Shown here: piece after piece, positions 40,444 to 49,184 of the stretch
How the letters are laid out: each line of letters starts with the position of its first letter
Position numbering within the stretch: position 1 is the first letter of the stretch
Origin: DASRDR01 sp044867785
Lineage (GTDB): Bacteria; Methylomirabilota; Methylomirabilia; Rokubacteriales; DASRDR01
DNA length: 64,000 bases
Assembly (NCBI GenBank): GCA_044867785.1
Contig: JBIOVM010000025.1
Span: forward strand, 1-64,000
Direction of reading: 5' to 3'
Position numbers and translations under genes: made by a program
The notes under the pieces: model-generated
What the model was told of the DNA's origin: nothing
The model's input: only the letters and a program-made list of their open reading frames with translations
The model's database searches: none

Positions 40444-42008
40444 GCGGGCACCGGGTGCCACCGGGCCGCGCGCAGCCGCGCGACGGCGTCCGCCGCGTCG
40501 CCGGTCGACGCCGCGGCCACGTCGAGCACGCACGCGGAGAGGCCACGCGCCGCGACGAACGCCTCCCAGGCCCGGCGCCGGGTCGGCAACCGGTCGCCGG
40601 GGCCCGTCGGCCCGCCCATCCGCTCCGCGTAGGGCCCCTCGTCGACCAGGACGAGGAGCGCGGCCGGCCGATGCGATCGCGCCAGCCAGTCGCGGACCCC
40701 GGTGATCACCGTGCCGTGGTTCTGGTCCTCCGGCGTGGCGGCCAGCGTGAACAGGAGGGCGATGACGTCGGCCACCGCGCCACCTCGCTCGGCCAGGTGC
40801 GCGACGAACTCGTCCTCCTCCCCGTAGCGGACGGGCGCGCGCAGGTCGACGGCCAGGTGGTCGCCCAGCGCGGCGGGGAGCAGGCGCGTCAGCGCCGCGG
40901 CCGTCGCCGCCGAGGGCGCATAGGCGTAGGGCACGACGGCCACGATGCCCCGGCCCGCCCCGCTCGCCGCTTGGCCGAACACCCGCCGGAAGTACGGCGG
41001 GAGCGTCGGAGGGAGGGGCGCCCACCGGGTGCGCCGCCACACGGCGAGACTGCCCCCGAAGGCCAGCGCGAGCCGGGGGAGGACGACGAAGAGGAGGGCA
41101 GTGGCGGCCAGGAGGTGGATCCAGGGCGCCGCGCTTTCCCCGCCCTGGCCGCCCGGCCAGCGGATCGCCGCCAGGTGCGCGGCGTCGGGCACGGGAATGC
41201 CCGTCAACAGCGAGGCCGGACCGTAGGCGATCCGGAGCAGCGCGTGCGCCTGCTCCGGGGTGAGGAACGTGCTCTCCCAGCCGGCGCGGTAGTCGAGGAC
41301 CAGGCCGCGCAGATAGAACCCCGCGATGAGGCCGAGCCCCGTCGAGGCCGCCGCGAGGTGGAGCAGCCGGGTCGCCCGGGCCACCAGGGTCGGTCCCGCC
41401 ACCTCGGCCCACTCTCCGACGAAGCGGCCGAGCGCCGCGGCCAGCGGCACGTTGAAGGCGGCGGATCGTGCGACGACACGTCGGACGCGGGCCAGCGCCC
41501 ACTGGGCCAGGAAGCGGGCGAGCGGCGCGAGCCGGGCCCCCGGGCGCACGAGCGAGCGAATCCAGCGAACCCCCACGACGACGTAGACGAGCAGGCTCCA
41601 CAGCACGAGGCCGAGGAGCGGGAAGGCGAGGACGTTGATGCGGCGGCTGCCGTCCAGCGCCGCGAGCGAGAAGCCGGCGGCGAACGCCAGCCCGAGCAGG
41701 GGCACGCCGGCCCACCAGGGCGTCCGCGCCAGCAGGAGCGCCGAGTCCACGACGGGGAACCGGGCCGACAGCCGGGCGTGGAGGCGCGCGGCGCGCGCGG
41801 CGAGGAGCGCCTCGGCCGGGCCGGCCAAGGGCCCGCCGCCCGGGCCGACGGCGCCGGGCGGCGCGCCCTGCTCGCGGGCGACCTCCCGGGTGGCGGCCGC
41901 GCGGTCCGCGACGGGGAGAAGCGTGCCCTCGGCGTCGGTCTCCTCGACGGCCTTCACGAGCAGGACGGAGGCGAGCGTGCGCTCGCGCATGGCGCGAATC
42001 AGGAGCAC
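40440..42008 (-). CDS. DUF2868 membrane protein
   Basis: A 522-residue protein with about five hydrophobic segments: ~100-117 and ~128-147 (NVLAFPLLGLVLWSLLVYVVVG), ~215-235 (LGLIAGFYLRGLVLDYRAGW) and ~305-325 (IHLLAATALLFVVLPRLAL). FPLLGLVLWSLLVY and FYLRGLVLDYRAGWESTFL are DUF2868 landmarks. The ~170-residue cytoplasmic tail contains RGIVAVVPYAY and an ALLFTLAATPEDQNHGTVI-type Rossmann-like region. It is translationally coupled to the DUF3482 GTPase. The pair is conserved in proteobacteria and has no defined function that I can name. Confidence 0.83.
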   Translation of the reverse strand: MLLIRAMRERTLASVLLVKAVEETDAEGTLLPVADRAAATREVAREQGAPPGAVGPGGGPLAGPAEALLAARAARLHARLSARFPVVDSALLLARTPWWAGVPLLGLAFAAGFSLAALDGSRRINVLAFPLLGLVLWSLLVYVVVGVRWIRSLVRPGARLAPLARFLAQWALARVRRVVARSAAFNVPLAAALGRFVGEWAEVAGPTLVARATRLLHLAAASTGLGLIAGFYLRGLVLDYRAGWESTFLTPEQAHALLRIAYGPASLLTGIPVPDAAHLAAIRWPGGQGGESAAPWIHLLAATALLFVVLPRLALAFGGSLAVWRRTRWAPLPPTLPPYFRRVFGQAASGAGRGIVAVVPYAYAPSAATAAALTRLLPAALGDHLAVDLRAPVRYGEEDEFVAHLAERGGAVADVIALLFTLAATPEDQNHGTVITGVRDWLARSHRPAALLVLVDEGPYAERMGGPTGPGDRLPTRRRAWEAFVAARGLSACVLDVAAASTGDAADAVARLRAARWHPVPA

Positions 42009-42044
42009 GCCGGCGTCCCCGGGGACGGCGCCGGCCGGTCTCCT

Positions 42045-43091
42045 CTACGGCCTCGCCACCGCGTACACCGGCACGGGCTGGCTCCGACTCTTGAACTGGG
42101 TGGGCCCCTGCGGCTCGGTGCGGATCGCGTCGCCGAGCCCGCCCCGGGTGTGCTCGTCGATCAAGATCGGTCGGCCGAGGGCCTTCGTATGCGTCTCGAG
42201 GTGGGCGGCGACATTCACGGCGTCGCCGACGCACGTGTAGGTCATGCGCCGCTCCGTGCCGGTGAAGCCGGCGACGAGAGGGCCGGAGGCGATGCCGATC
42301 CCGACCCGGATCTCCGTGGCGCCGCGGAGCGCTTGCTCGCGGTTGAACCCGTCCACCAGGTCGAGCATGTCGAGGGCGGCGCGGACCGCTTCCGCGCGGT
42401 GATCCGCCCGGGGCAGGGGCGCGCCGAAGATGGCCATCAGGCCGTCTCCCATCATCTGGTTCACGATCCCGCCGTGGTGGCCGATCGCGTCGAACATGAG
42501 CGTGTAGTAGCTGTTCAGGAGCTCGATGGTCTCGGCGGGCGACAGAACCTCCGCGATCCGGGTGGACCCGCGAATGTCGGAGAACATCACCGTGGCGTCG
42601 ACCTGCTTGGCGCCGAGCGACAGTCCCGACGTCAGGAGCTCCTCGGCCACCTCGGCGGTGGCGAATCGCCGAAAGAGCTCCCGCTGCTGGTCGCGGAGGC
42701 GCTTCTTCTCGAGGCTCGCGCCGACGCGCGCCCGGAGGAGGACCGCGTTCACCGGCTTGAAGAGGTAGTCCTCCGCCCCCATCTCGATGCACCGGGCGAC
42801 GCTGTCCACCTCCTCCACCGAGGACATCATCACCACGGGCACGTCGCGGAGGCGGCGGTCGGCGGCCAGCGCCGCCAGGGTCTCGTAGCCGTCCATCTCC
42901 GGCATCTCGATGTCGAGCAGCACCAGATCGACCGGGCGCTCGCGGAGCGCCGCCAGGGCTTCCCGCCCGTTCTCGGCGAACGTCACGGCGTGCCCGAGCT
43001 GCTCGAGGGCGCGACCGAGCAGCAGCCGATTCACGCGGTTGTCGTCCACGACGAGAAGCCGACCGGTCGGGGCGCTACGCGGAGAGGTCAC
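42045..43091 (-). CDS. Response regulator with class III cyclase output
   Basis: A 348-residue protein from GTG 43091. The REC domain (~8-125) has RLLVVDDNRVNRLLL, phosphoacceptor Asp in LVLLDIEMPEMDG, and Lys in LFKPV. The cyclase domain (~165-340) has metal Asp residues in VMFSDIRGSTR and MMGDGLMAIFG, and the phrase VGDAVNVAAHLE. There the transition-state Arg (N-x-x-x-R) is His, so activity may be reduced. The GTG start overlaps the hybrid kinase gene by 17 bp, making this its likely cognate output. An alternative start at 43127 would enlarge the overlap. Confidence 0.86.
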   Translation of the reverse strand: MTSPRSAPTGRLLVVDDNRVNRLLLGRALEQLGHAVTFAENGREALAALRERPVDLVLLDIEMPEMDGYETLAALAADRRLRDVPVVMMSSVEEVDSVARCIEMGAEDYLFKPVNAVLLRARVGASLEKKRLRDQQRELFRRFATAEVAEELLTSGLSLGAKQVDATVMFSDIRGSTRIAEVLSPAETIELLNSYYTLMFDAIGHHGGIVNQMMGDGLMAIFGAPLPRADHRAEAVRAALDMLDLVDGFNREQALRGATEIRVGIGIASGPLVAGFTGTERRMTYTCVGDAVNVAAHLETHTKALGRPILIDEHTRGGLGDAIRTEPQGPTQFKSRSQPVPVYAVARP

Positions 43092-45819
43092 GCCGGAGCT
43101 TTCGCAGCGCGTGGGCGACGCGCGCATATTCGGCGGCGACCGGGCCCAGCCGCTCGTCGACCCCCTCGAGGCGGCCCGCCCGCGCGATGGCCTCGAGGTC
43201 GCGAGCCAGCGCGGCCAACCCGCTGGCGCCGAGACTCTCGCTCGTGGACTTGAGCGAGTGGGCGGCCCGCCGGAAGCCGTCGACGTCCCGCCGGGCCAGA
43301 GCCGCGGGCAGCTCGGCGGTCAGCTCGCGGGCGTCCTCGACGAAGGTGTCGATCAGCTCGGCGACGAACACGCCGCCCATCGAGCGGGTGAGGCCGTCGA
43401 ACGTCGCCCGGTCGATGGTGTCGGCGGCGGCCGCCCCCGGCGGCTCGGGGGCCCCGGACTCCGATGCCGGGCCGGGCGCCCGGGCCACCGCGCGGGCGGC
43501 CGAGACGCCATGCCCGGCTTCGGTCTCGCGCCGCGGAGTGCGCTCGAGCGCGGTGACCAGCTCCTCGACCCGGATGGGCTTCGCGACGTAGTCATCCATC
43601 CCCGCCGCGACGCACCGCTCCCGGTCCTCCTGCATGGCGTTCGCCGTCATGGCGACGATCCGCGGTCGGCGGCCGCCCGCCCAGCGCCGGTTGATCTCGC
43701 GGGAGGCCTCGAAGCCGTCGAGTTCCGGCATCTGGACGTCCATCAGGACGACATCGTACGTCTGCCGCTCCACCGCGTCGACCGCCTCCAGCCCGTTGGC
43801 GGCCAGGTCGGCCCGATAGCCCATCTGCGCGAGGAGCCGGAGCGCCACCTTCTGGTTGACCACGTTGTCCTCGGCCAGAAGGATCCGGAGGGGGTGGCGG
43901 CGGGCCATGTCCGGGTCGAGCTGGCGCTGCGCCACCCCGCGCTCTCGCACGTGGACGGGCTGGTCGCCCAGGACGGAAACGAGCGCGTCGAAGAGCTGGG
44001 AGGGCTTGATCGGCTTGTGGAGGTACGCGGCGAAGCCCTCCTCCTCGGCGCGCGCCTCGCGCCGCCCGAGAGAGGTGAAGAGTATGAGCGGGAGCTCGGC
44101 GCCCCCCGGCTCCGCCCGGACCGTCCGGGCGAGGGCCACGCCGTCCATCTCCGGCATGTGCATGTCGAAGATGCCGAGATCGAAGCGCTCACCGGCCCGG
44201 ATCCACTCGACCGCCTCGAGGGGCGACGCGGTCGCCCGGGCCGGCAGGCCCCAGGTGTCGAGATGCGTGGTGACGATGCGCCGGTTGGTCGCGTTGTCGT
44301 CCACGACCAGCACGCGCTTGCCGCGGATCGAATGCTGGATGCCGCTGAGATCGCGCCGGGCCTGGGCCGGCAACGATTCCGCGGCGGCCGCCCGGATCGC
44401 GAACCGAAACTCGCTCCCCGCCCCCACCTTGCTCGTGACGCTGATCCGGCCTCCCATGAGCTCCGTCAGCCGCTGGCTGATCGCGAGGCCGAGGCCGGTG
44501 CCTCCGTAGCGGCGCGTCGTGGACGCGTCGACCTGGCTGAACGACTGGAACAGGCGCCCGATTCGGTCCGCCGGGATGCCGATGCCGGTGTCGCGAACCG
44601 AGAAGGTCAGCTCGTGGAGAGCGTCGTGCCCGTCCACGCGGCTGCGGCCGACCGAGACGACGACCTCGCCCCGCTCCGTGAACTTCACGGCGTTCGAGAG
44701 GAGGTTCAGGAGCACCTGCCGGAGCCGGGTCACGTCGCCCACGATGGCGGGCGGGACACCGTCCCCCATGACGTAGGCCAGATCGAGGCCCTTCTCCGCG
44801 GCCCGCGTGGCCACGAGGTCGAGGGCCCCCTCGACGCACTCACGGAGGTCGAAGGGCTGCGACTCGAGCTCGAGCCGCCCCGCCTCGATCTTCGAGAAGT
44901 CGAGGATGTCGTTGATGACCGTCAGGAGCGCGTCGCCGCTCTGGCGGACGATCTCCGCGTATTCGCGCTGCTCGTCGGCCAGCGGCGTGTTGAGGAGGAG
45001 GCCGCTCATGCCGATCACGGCGTTCAGCGGCGTCCGGATCTCGTGGCTCATCGTCGCCAGGAAGGCGGTCTTGGCTTCGTTGGCCGCCTCGGCCTCGCGG
45101 CGAGCCCGGAGGAGGTCGGTGATGTCGTGGTAGATGCCGATCATGCCCATCTTGACGCCGTCGACGACCACCGGCACCGACGAAATCTCGACGTCGACCG
45201 GAGTGCCGTCCTTTCGCGCGCGCCGCGAGATGGCGCGGATCCATTCCCCCCCCAGCGTCCGCTCGATGTTCGCGCGCACCTCGGCGCGGGAGTCGGGAGT
45301 GGCCACGAGTTCCTCCATCCGGTGTCCCAGGGCTTCGGCCGGGGTGAACCCGAAGAGGCGCTCGGCGCCGGGGTTCCAGCCGACGACCTGGCCGGTCAGA
45401 TCGACGGTCACGATCGCCACCGGGCTCGTCTCGACGATCGCGTCCGCGTACTGCTTGCGGCGCTGGATCTCCCGGAAGAGGCCCGCGTTGTGAATGGCCA
45501 GCACCGACTGGGCGGCGAAGGCCCGCATCGTCTGCACGACCGCCGGCGAGAAGGCGCCCATTTCCCGGCGGATGATCGCCAGGCCGCCGAGAAGCCGGTC
45601 TTCCCGGACGAGCGGCAGCGCGAGGAGCGACCGCAGGCCCTGCCGAGCCAGGATGTCGCGCACCTGGGGAGCGACGAGCTGCCGCTCGGCCTCGATGTCC
45701 GCGACCGGCACGGGCTCCCGGATCACACCCGCCCGGCCGATCGCGCCCTCGCCGAGGCGGATCGGCGATTCCCGGATCGCCGCGAGATGCTCGGGCGTGA
45801 TGTGGTGGGTGGCTCGCAC
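43075..45819 (-). CDS. Hybrid histidine kinase, C-terminal part (PAS-HisKA-HATPase-REC-REC-HPt)
   Basis: A 914-residue open frame that begins within the sixth GAF domain. Order: GAF6 remainder (1-118, ALPLVREDRLLGGLAIIRR), PAS (~125-240), HisKA with phosphoacceptor H259 in TMSHEIRTPLNAVIG, HATPase (LRQVLLNLLSNAVKFTERG, DTGIGIPADRIGRLFQSF, GGTGLGLAISQRL), REC1 (VLVVDDNATNRR, IFDMHMPEMDG), REC2 (ILLAEDNVVNQK, VLMDVQMPELDG) and HPt with the His in RRAAHSLKSTSESLG. The natural start is missing: the upstream half is in another frame because of the 8-bp duplication at 45879-45894. As it stands, this part would need internal initiation or frameshifting. Confidence 0.9.
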   Translation of the reverse strand: MRATHHITPEHLAAIRESPIRLGEGAIGRAGVIREPVPVADIEAERQLVAPQVRDILARQGLRSLLALPLVREDRLLGGLAIIRREMGAFSPAVVQTMRAFAAQSVLAIHNAGLFREIQRRKQYADAIVETSPVAIVTVDLTGQVVGWNPGAERLFGFTPAEALGHRMEELVATPDSRAEVRANIERTLGGEWIRAISRRARKDGTPVDVEISSVPVVVDGVKMGMIGIYHDITDLLRARREAEAANEAKTAFLATMSHEIRTPLNAVIGMSGLLLNTPLADEQREYAEIVRQSGDALLTVINDILDFSKIEAGRLELESQPFDLRECVEGALDLVATRAAEKGLDLAYVMGDGVPPAIVGDVTRLRQVLLNLLSNAVKFTERGEVVVSVGRSRVDGHDALHELTFSVRDTGIGIPADRIGRLFQSFSQVDASTTRRYGGTGLGLAISQRLTELMGGRISVTSKVGAGSEFRFAIRAAAAESLPAQARRDLSGIQHSIRGKRVLVVDDNATNRRIVTTHLDTWGLPARATASPLEAVEWIRAGERFDLGIFDMHMPEMDGVALARTVRAEPGGAELPLILFTSLGRREARAEEEGFAAYLHKPIKPSQLFDALVSVLGDQPVHVRERGVAQRQLDPDMARRHPLRILLAEDNVVNQKVALRLLAQMGYRADLAANGLEAVDAVERQTYDVVLMDVQMPELDGFEASREINRRWAGGRRPRIVAMTANAMQEDRERCVAAGMDDYVAKPIRVEELVTALERTPRRETEAGHGVSAARAVARAPGPASESGAPEPPGAAAADTIDRATFDGLTRSMGGVFVAELIDTFVEDARELTAELPAALARRDVDGFRRAAHSLKSTSESLGASGLAALARDLEAIARAGRLEGVDERLGPVAAEYARVAHALRKLRRDLSA

Positions 45820-48587
45820 CTGGAACCGCTGCGACGCCTCGTCGAATTCGTAGACGACTCCGCTGTGGCTGCCGGAGAGCTCGACGGCTCGACGGCCCGG
45901 CTGACGATGGTCTCCAGCACCGTCTCGAGCTCGAGCGTGGAGCTGACGGCCTGGCTCACCTCGCCGAGCGCCCGTAGCTCACCGACCGAGCGGGTGAGAT
46001 CGTTCGTGCGAGCGTCCAGCTCCTGGAACAGGCGCACGTTCTCGACGGCGATCACCGCCTGGTCGGCGAACGTCTTGAGGAGCTCGACCTGCGTGTTCGT
46101 GAACGAGCCGGGGCGCATGCGGGCGACGAAGATGACGCCGATGACCTGCCCCTCTCGGACCATCGGGACTGCGAGACAGCCGCGATACCCGCTGGCCCGC
46201 GCGACGCCTTTCTGCTCGTAGCTGGCGTCGGCGAGGACGTCCGGCACGTGCACGACGGTGCGGGCTCGAACGGCCCGTGCCGAAACGGTCTCGTCGTCCG
46301 GTCGCATGGGGAAGGCGCTGCGGACGGGATCCACGCCGTCCGCCTTCACGCCGTGGAGCGACACCAGGTGCAGCAGCTCTCCGTCGAACCGCGAGACGAC
46401 GCTGATCGCCGCATCGCACAGCTTCTCGGCCCGCTCGCCGATGATGTCGAACACGGGCTCGACGTCCGTCGGGGACCGGCTGATGACGCGCAGGATCTCG
46501 CTGGTCGCGGTCTGCTGCTCGAGGGTCTCGGTGAGGTCGCGGTTCTTGGCCTCGAGCTCCTTGAAGAGCCGGACGTTCTCGATGGCGATGACCGCCTGGT
46601 CGGCGAAGGTCTTGACGAGCTCGATCTGCGCCGGCGCGAACGGTCGCACCGCGCGCCGCCCGCAGCCGATGACGCCGATGGGCACGCCGTTCCGGAGAAT
46701 CGGGACGCCCAGGAACGTGCGATACGCCGCGGCACGCTGCAAGACCTGCAGGGTGCGAGGGTCGTAGGCGGGATCGGCCTGCACGTCCTCGATGTGGACC
46801 GGCCGGCCCTCGACGACCGCGCGCCCCACGACGAAGTGACCGCCCGGCGGTCGAGGAAAGAGACTCTGGTATGCCGCGCGCTGCTCCGGCGACATGTTGA
46901 GCGCGACCAGGTGGAGGAGGCCGCCGTCGAGCCGCGCCACCACGCTGAAGTCCGCCTCGCAGAGGCGGGCGGCGCTGTCGGCGATCGTGTCGAAGACCGG
47001 CTGGATGTCGGTCGGGGACCCGGAGATGACACGCAGGATCTCGCCGGTCGCGGTCTGCTGCTCCAGCGTCTCCGTCAGATCGCGGTTGCGCGTTTCGAGT
47101 TCGCGGAAGAGCCGGACGTTCTCGATGGCAATCGCCGCCTGGTCGGCGAAGATGCGGAGCAGCTCGCGCTGCTTGTCGGAGAACGGCTCTACGACCTCGC
47201 GAAACAGCACGATCGCGCCGAGCGGAGTTCCCTCGCGAAGGAGTGGTGTCGCCATCGTGGTGCGATGGTGAAAGCGGCGCGCGAGCTCGCGCCCCTCGGG
47301 AAACTCGTCCGCTGACTCGTGGGCCAGGTCTTGGACGTGCACGACACCGCGGTCGACGACCGCTCGACCTGTCACCGAGCCTCGGGTGACGGATAGCTCG
47401 AGCGCAGCCAGGTTACCGAGTTGGCGGACGACCGTGTCGTGGACCGGGCCGAGTCCGGCCGCTCCCCGGAGGACGGCGCCATCGAGACGGAGAAGCAGGA
47501 TGTCGGGTGCCCCGCAGAAGCGCGCCGCGGCGCGGACCACCGTGTCGAGGACCGGCTGGAGGTCGGTCGGGGAGCCCGAGATCGCGCGGAGGATCTCCGC
47601 GGTGGCCGTCTGCTGCTCGAGGGCTTCCGTGAGCTCCTGGTTGCGCCCCTCCAGGGCCGCGACGAGCCGGGCGCTCTCGACGGCGATCAGCGTCTGGTCG
47701 GCGAAGGTCCGAAGGAGCTCGACCTGCCGCTCGGTGAACGGCTCGGGCCGGGACCGCCACGCCACAATGCCGCCGATGGGATGGCCCTCGCGCAGGACCG
47801 GCACCGCCACGATGCAGCGCATGGAGCCCGTCGTCGCCAGCGCGGCCAAGCCGTAGTCCGGATCGCGCAGGACGTCCGGAATGTGGGCGATCGCGCGGTC
47901 GAGGATCGCCCGCCCCATCGCGCTGTCCCGACCCGGCGGGCGCGGGAACGCGCGCGCGTAGACGTCGCTCCCCTCCGCGGCCAGGCCGTGCTGGGCGACC
48001 AGGTGGATCCGGTCCCCGTCGAACCGGAAGACGCCCCCGAACTGGCCGTCGCAGCGCCGCACGGCGTTCTCGGCGACCATGTCGAAAACCCGCTGCATGT
48101 CCGACGGGGCGCTCGAGATCGCGCGGAGGATGTCACCGGCCGCCGCCTGCTGCTCGCGGCTCTCGGCAAGCTCCCGCGTGGACACTTCCAGCTGTCGCAG
48201 GGCGAGTGTCGCCTGCCGGGCGAAGGCCTCGAGCGCTGCCCGCTGTTTGGACGGGAGGGGCCGCGGAGTCGCCCGCCGAATGGCGATCACGCCGAAGGGG
48301 GTCCCGTCGAGCCACATCGGCGTGGCGACGTCGGCGCCGACCTGCACCGTCCGGCCGTCGAGGAGGGCGCGCCCGGCCGCGGTCGTCCGGCGGACCGGAG
48401 CCGTGGCCTCCGCCGCCTTCGGCGGCCGGCGCGAGCCGTATCTCGCCGCGAGCCGCAGCCGGTCGCCCTCGACGCGGAGGAGCCAGGCGTCGGGCGCGTC
48501 GGAGACCTGCGCGGCCGCCTCCGCGATGGCGTCGAGCCAGGCCTGCCCGCCGGCGGCGGGTGCCCGCGGCGCCGGCGGGCCGCTCAC
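45723..48587 (-). CDS. Multi-GAF sensor, N-terminal part of the frameshifted hybrid histidine kinase
   Basis: From GTG 48587 (GTGA overlap with the cupin gene) this frame encodes about 900 credible residues. They hold five complete GAF domains and the start of a sixth, each about 180 residues. The linkers are helical S-helix-like segments (E-L-T-E-x-LEQQTAT.EILR.IS.SPTD..PVFD). Each GAF ends with FADQ..IA.ENVRLF. The final ~57 codons to the stop at 45723 are out of frame beyond the 8-bp duplication. With one unit removed the gene would encode a single six-GAF hybrid kinase from 48587 to 43075. GAF ligands (small molecules, cNMP, redox) cannot be told from sequence. No transmembrane segment is seen, so it is cytoplasmic. 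Confidence 0.85.
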   Translation of the reverse strand: MSGPPAPRAPAAGGQAWLDAIAEAAAQVSDAPDAWLLRVEGDRLRLAARYGSRRPPKAAEATAPVRRTTAAGRALLDGRTVQVGADVATPMWLDGTPFGVIAIRRATPRPLPSKQRAALEAFARQATLALRQLEVSTRELAESREQQAAAGDILRAISSAPSDMQRVFDMVAENAVRRCDGQFGGVFRFDGDRIHLVAQHGLAAEGSDVYARAFPRPPGRDSAMGRAILDRAIAHIPDVLRDPDYGLAALATTGSMRCIVAVPVLREGHPIGGIVAWRSRPEPFTERQVELLRTFADQTLIAVESARLVAALEGRNQELTEALEQQTATAEILRAISGSPTDLQPVLDTVVRAAARFCGAPDILLLRLDGAVLRGAAGLGPVHDTVVRQLGNLAALELSVTRGSVTGRAVVDRGVVHVQDLAHESADEFPEGRELARRFHHRTTMATPLLREGTPLGAIVLFREVVEPFSDKQRELLRIFADQAAIAIENVRLFRELETRNRDLTETLEQQTATGEILRVISGSPTDIQPVFDTIADSAARLCEADFSVVARLDGGLLHLVALNMSPEQRAAYQSLFPRPPGGHFVVGRAVVEGRPVHIEDVQADPAYDPRTLQVLQRAAAYRTFLGVPILRNGVPIGVIGCGRRAVRPFAPAQIELVKTFADQAVIAIENVRLFKELEAKNRDLTETLEQQTATSEILRVISRSPTDVEPVFDIIGERAEKLCDAAISVVSRFDGELLHLVSLHGVKADGVDPVRSAFPMRPDDETVSARAVRARTVVHVPDVLADASYEQKGVARASGYRGCLAVPMVREGQVIGVIFVARMRPGSFTNTQVELLKTFADQAVIAVENVRLFQELDARTNDLTRSVGELRALGEVSQAVSSTLELETVLETIVSRAVEPSSSPAATAESSTNSTRRRSGSRCEPPTTSRPSISRRSGNRRSASARARSAGRV
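45879..45894 (-). repeat. Perfect 8-bp tandem duplication causing a frameshift
   Basis: The + strand reads GCTCGACG twice in succession (45879-45886, 45887-45894). On the coding strand the upstream frame ends SRAVE and then becomes non-sense-like Ser/Arg-rich. Skipping one 8-bp copy restores a smooth GAF sequence: SRAVELSGSHSGVVYEFDEA into QVRATHH. So exactly one unit is extra. Candidate cause: replication slippage, phase variation or an assembly error. Confidence 0.85.
46039..47705 (-). repeat. Intragenic GAF-coding tandem repeats
   Basis: The segment starting TTCTCGA(C/T)GGC(G/A)AT and continuing ...TGGTCGGCGAA recurs at 46039, 46576, 47119 and 47674. The spacings are 537, 543 and 555 bases, all multiples of three. 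Each marks the last helix of a GAF domain plus linker, so the gene grew by in-frame duplication of a GAF-linker unit. Confidence 0.8.
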
Positions 48588-49078
48588 GCCAGCCACTCGC
48601 GCGGGCCGTCGTCCGCGTACCCGCACTGCTCGCACGCATGGTAGTGGTGCACGGCCGGCGGCATGGCCACCGCGAGCCGCAGCGCCAGGTCGTCCCCCAC
48701 GTTCCGGATGTGGTGGACCGTGCCCCGCGGCACCCACACGAGGTCGTCCTTCCGAGCCTCGAGGACGATCCCGCCCGTCAGCTCCCATGCAAGCCGGCCG
48801 GCCAGGACCACCCACCACTCGTCGAACTCCCGGTGCCAGTGAGGACGGTTCCCGGCGCCGGGCGGGCTCGCGATCAGCGTCACCAGCTGGCGCTCGTCGG
48901 CGATCAGCCGGGTCGCCCAGGGCGGCGGGCCCAGGTGCGCCACCACGTCGGCGACCCGGGTCAGGAGGGCGTTCGGCCAGCTGGCCCGCGCGGCCGTGGG
49001 CGGCGCAGGGCGTTCGGCCAGCTGGCCGATGACGATCGTCGGCGCCGGATCAACGGCGCCCGCGGTGCGGGCCGTCAA
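48584..49078 (-). CDS. Cupin-domain protein with Cys-rich tail
   Basis: A 164-residue cupin. The first motif is RPHWHREFDEWWVVLAGRLAWEL and the second VWVPRGTVHHIRNVG, together giving the His/Glu metal site. The tail AVHHYHACEQCGYADDGPREWL has a CxxC that could bind iron or zinc. It overlaps the sensor kinase gene by GTGA and may encode an accessory or ligand-processing protein for it. The start is uncertain: a 21-bp sequence is directly repeated in the N-terminal coding part (48966-48986 and 49007-49027), in different frames, so the first ~35 residues may not be native. Confidence 0.72.
   Translation of the reverse strand: MTARTAGAVDPAPTIVIGQLAERPAPPTAARASWPNALLTRVADVVAHLGPPPWATRLIADERQLVTLIASPPGAGNRPHWHREFDEWWVVLAGRLAWELTGGIVLEARKDDLVWVPRGTVHHIRNVGDDLALRLAVAMPPAVHHYHACEQCGYADDGPREWLA
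48966..49027. repeat. 21-bp direct repeat, period 41, near the cupin gene start
   Basis: AGGGCGTTCGGCCAGCTGGC (plus C) occurs at 48966-48986 and again at 49007-49027, separated by 20 bp. The 41-bp period is not a multiple of three. It is therefore a recent local duplication that changes the frame in the N-terminal part of the cupin gene. Confidence 0.7.
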
Positions 49079-49184
49079 GGCATCGCCCCGGTCGCCCGCG
49101 TGGCGGGAGCAGGGCCCCGGTCGCGGGTCCCCGCTTCGACAACCCGGTGTGGCACGGTCGCGCGCGGCATCGGTGCACCCTCTC

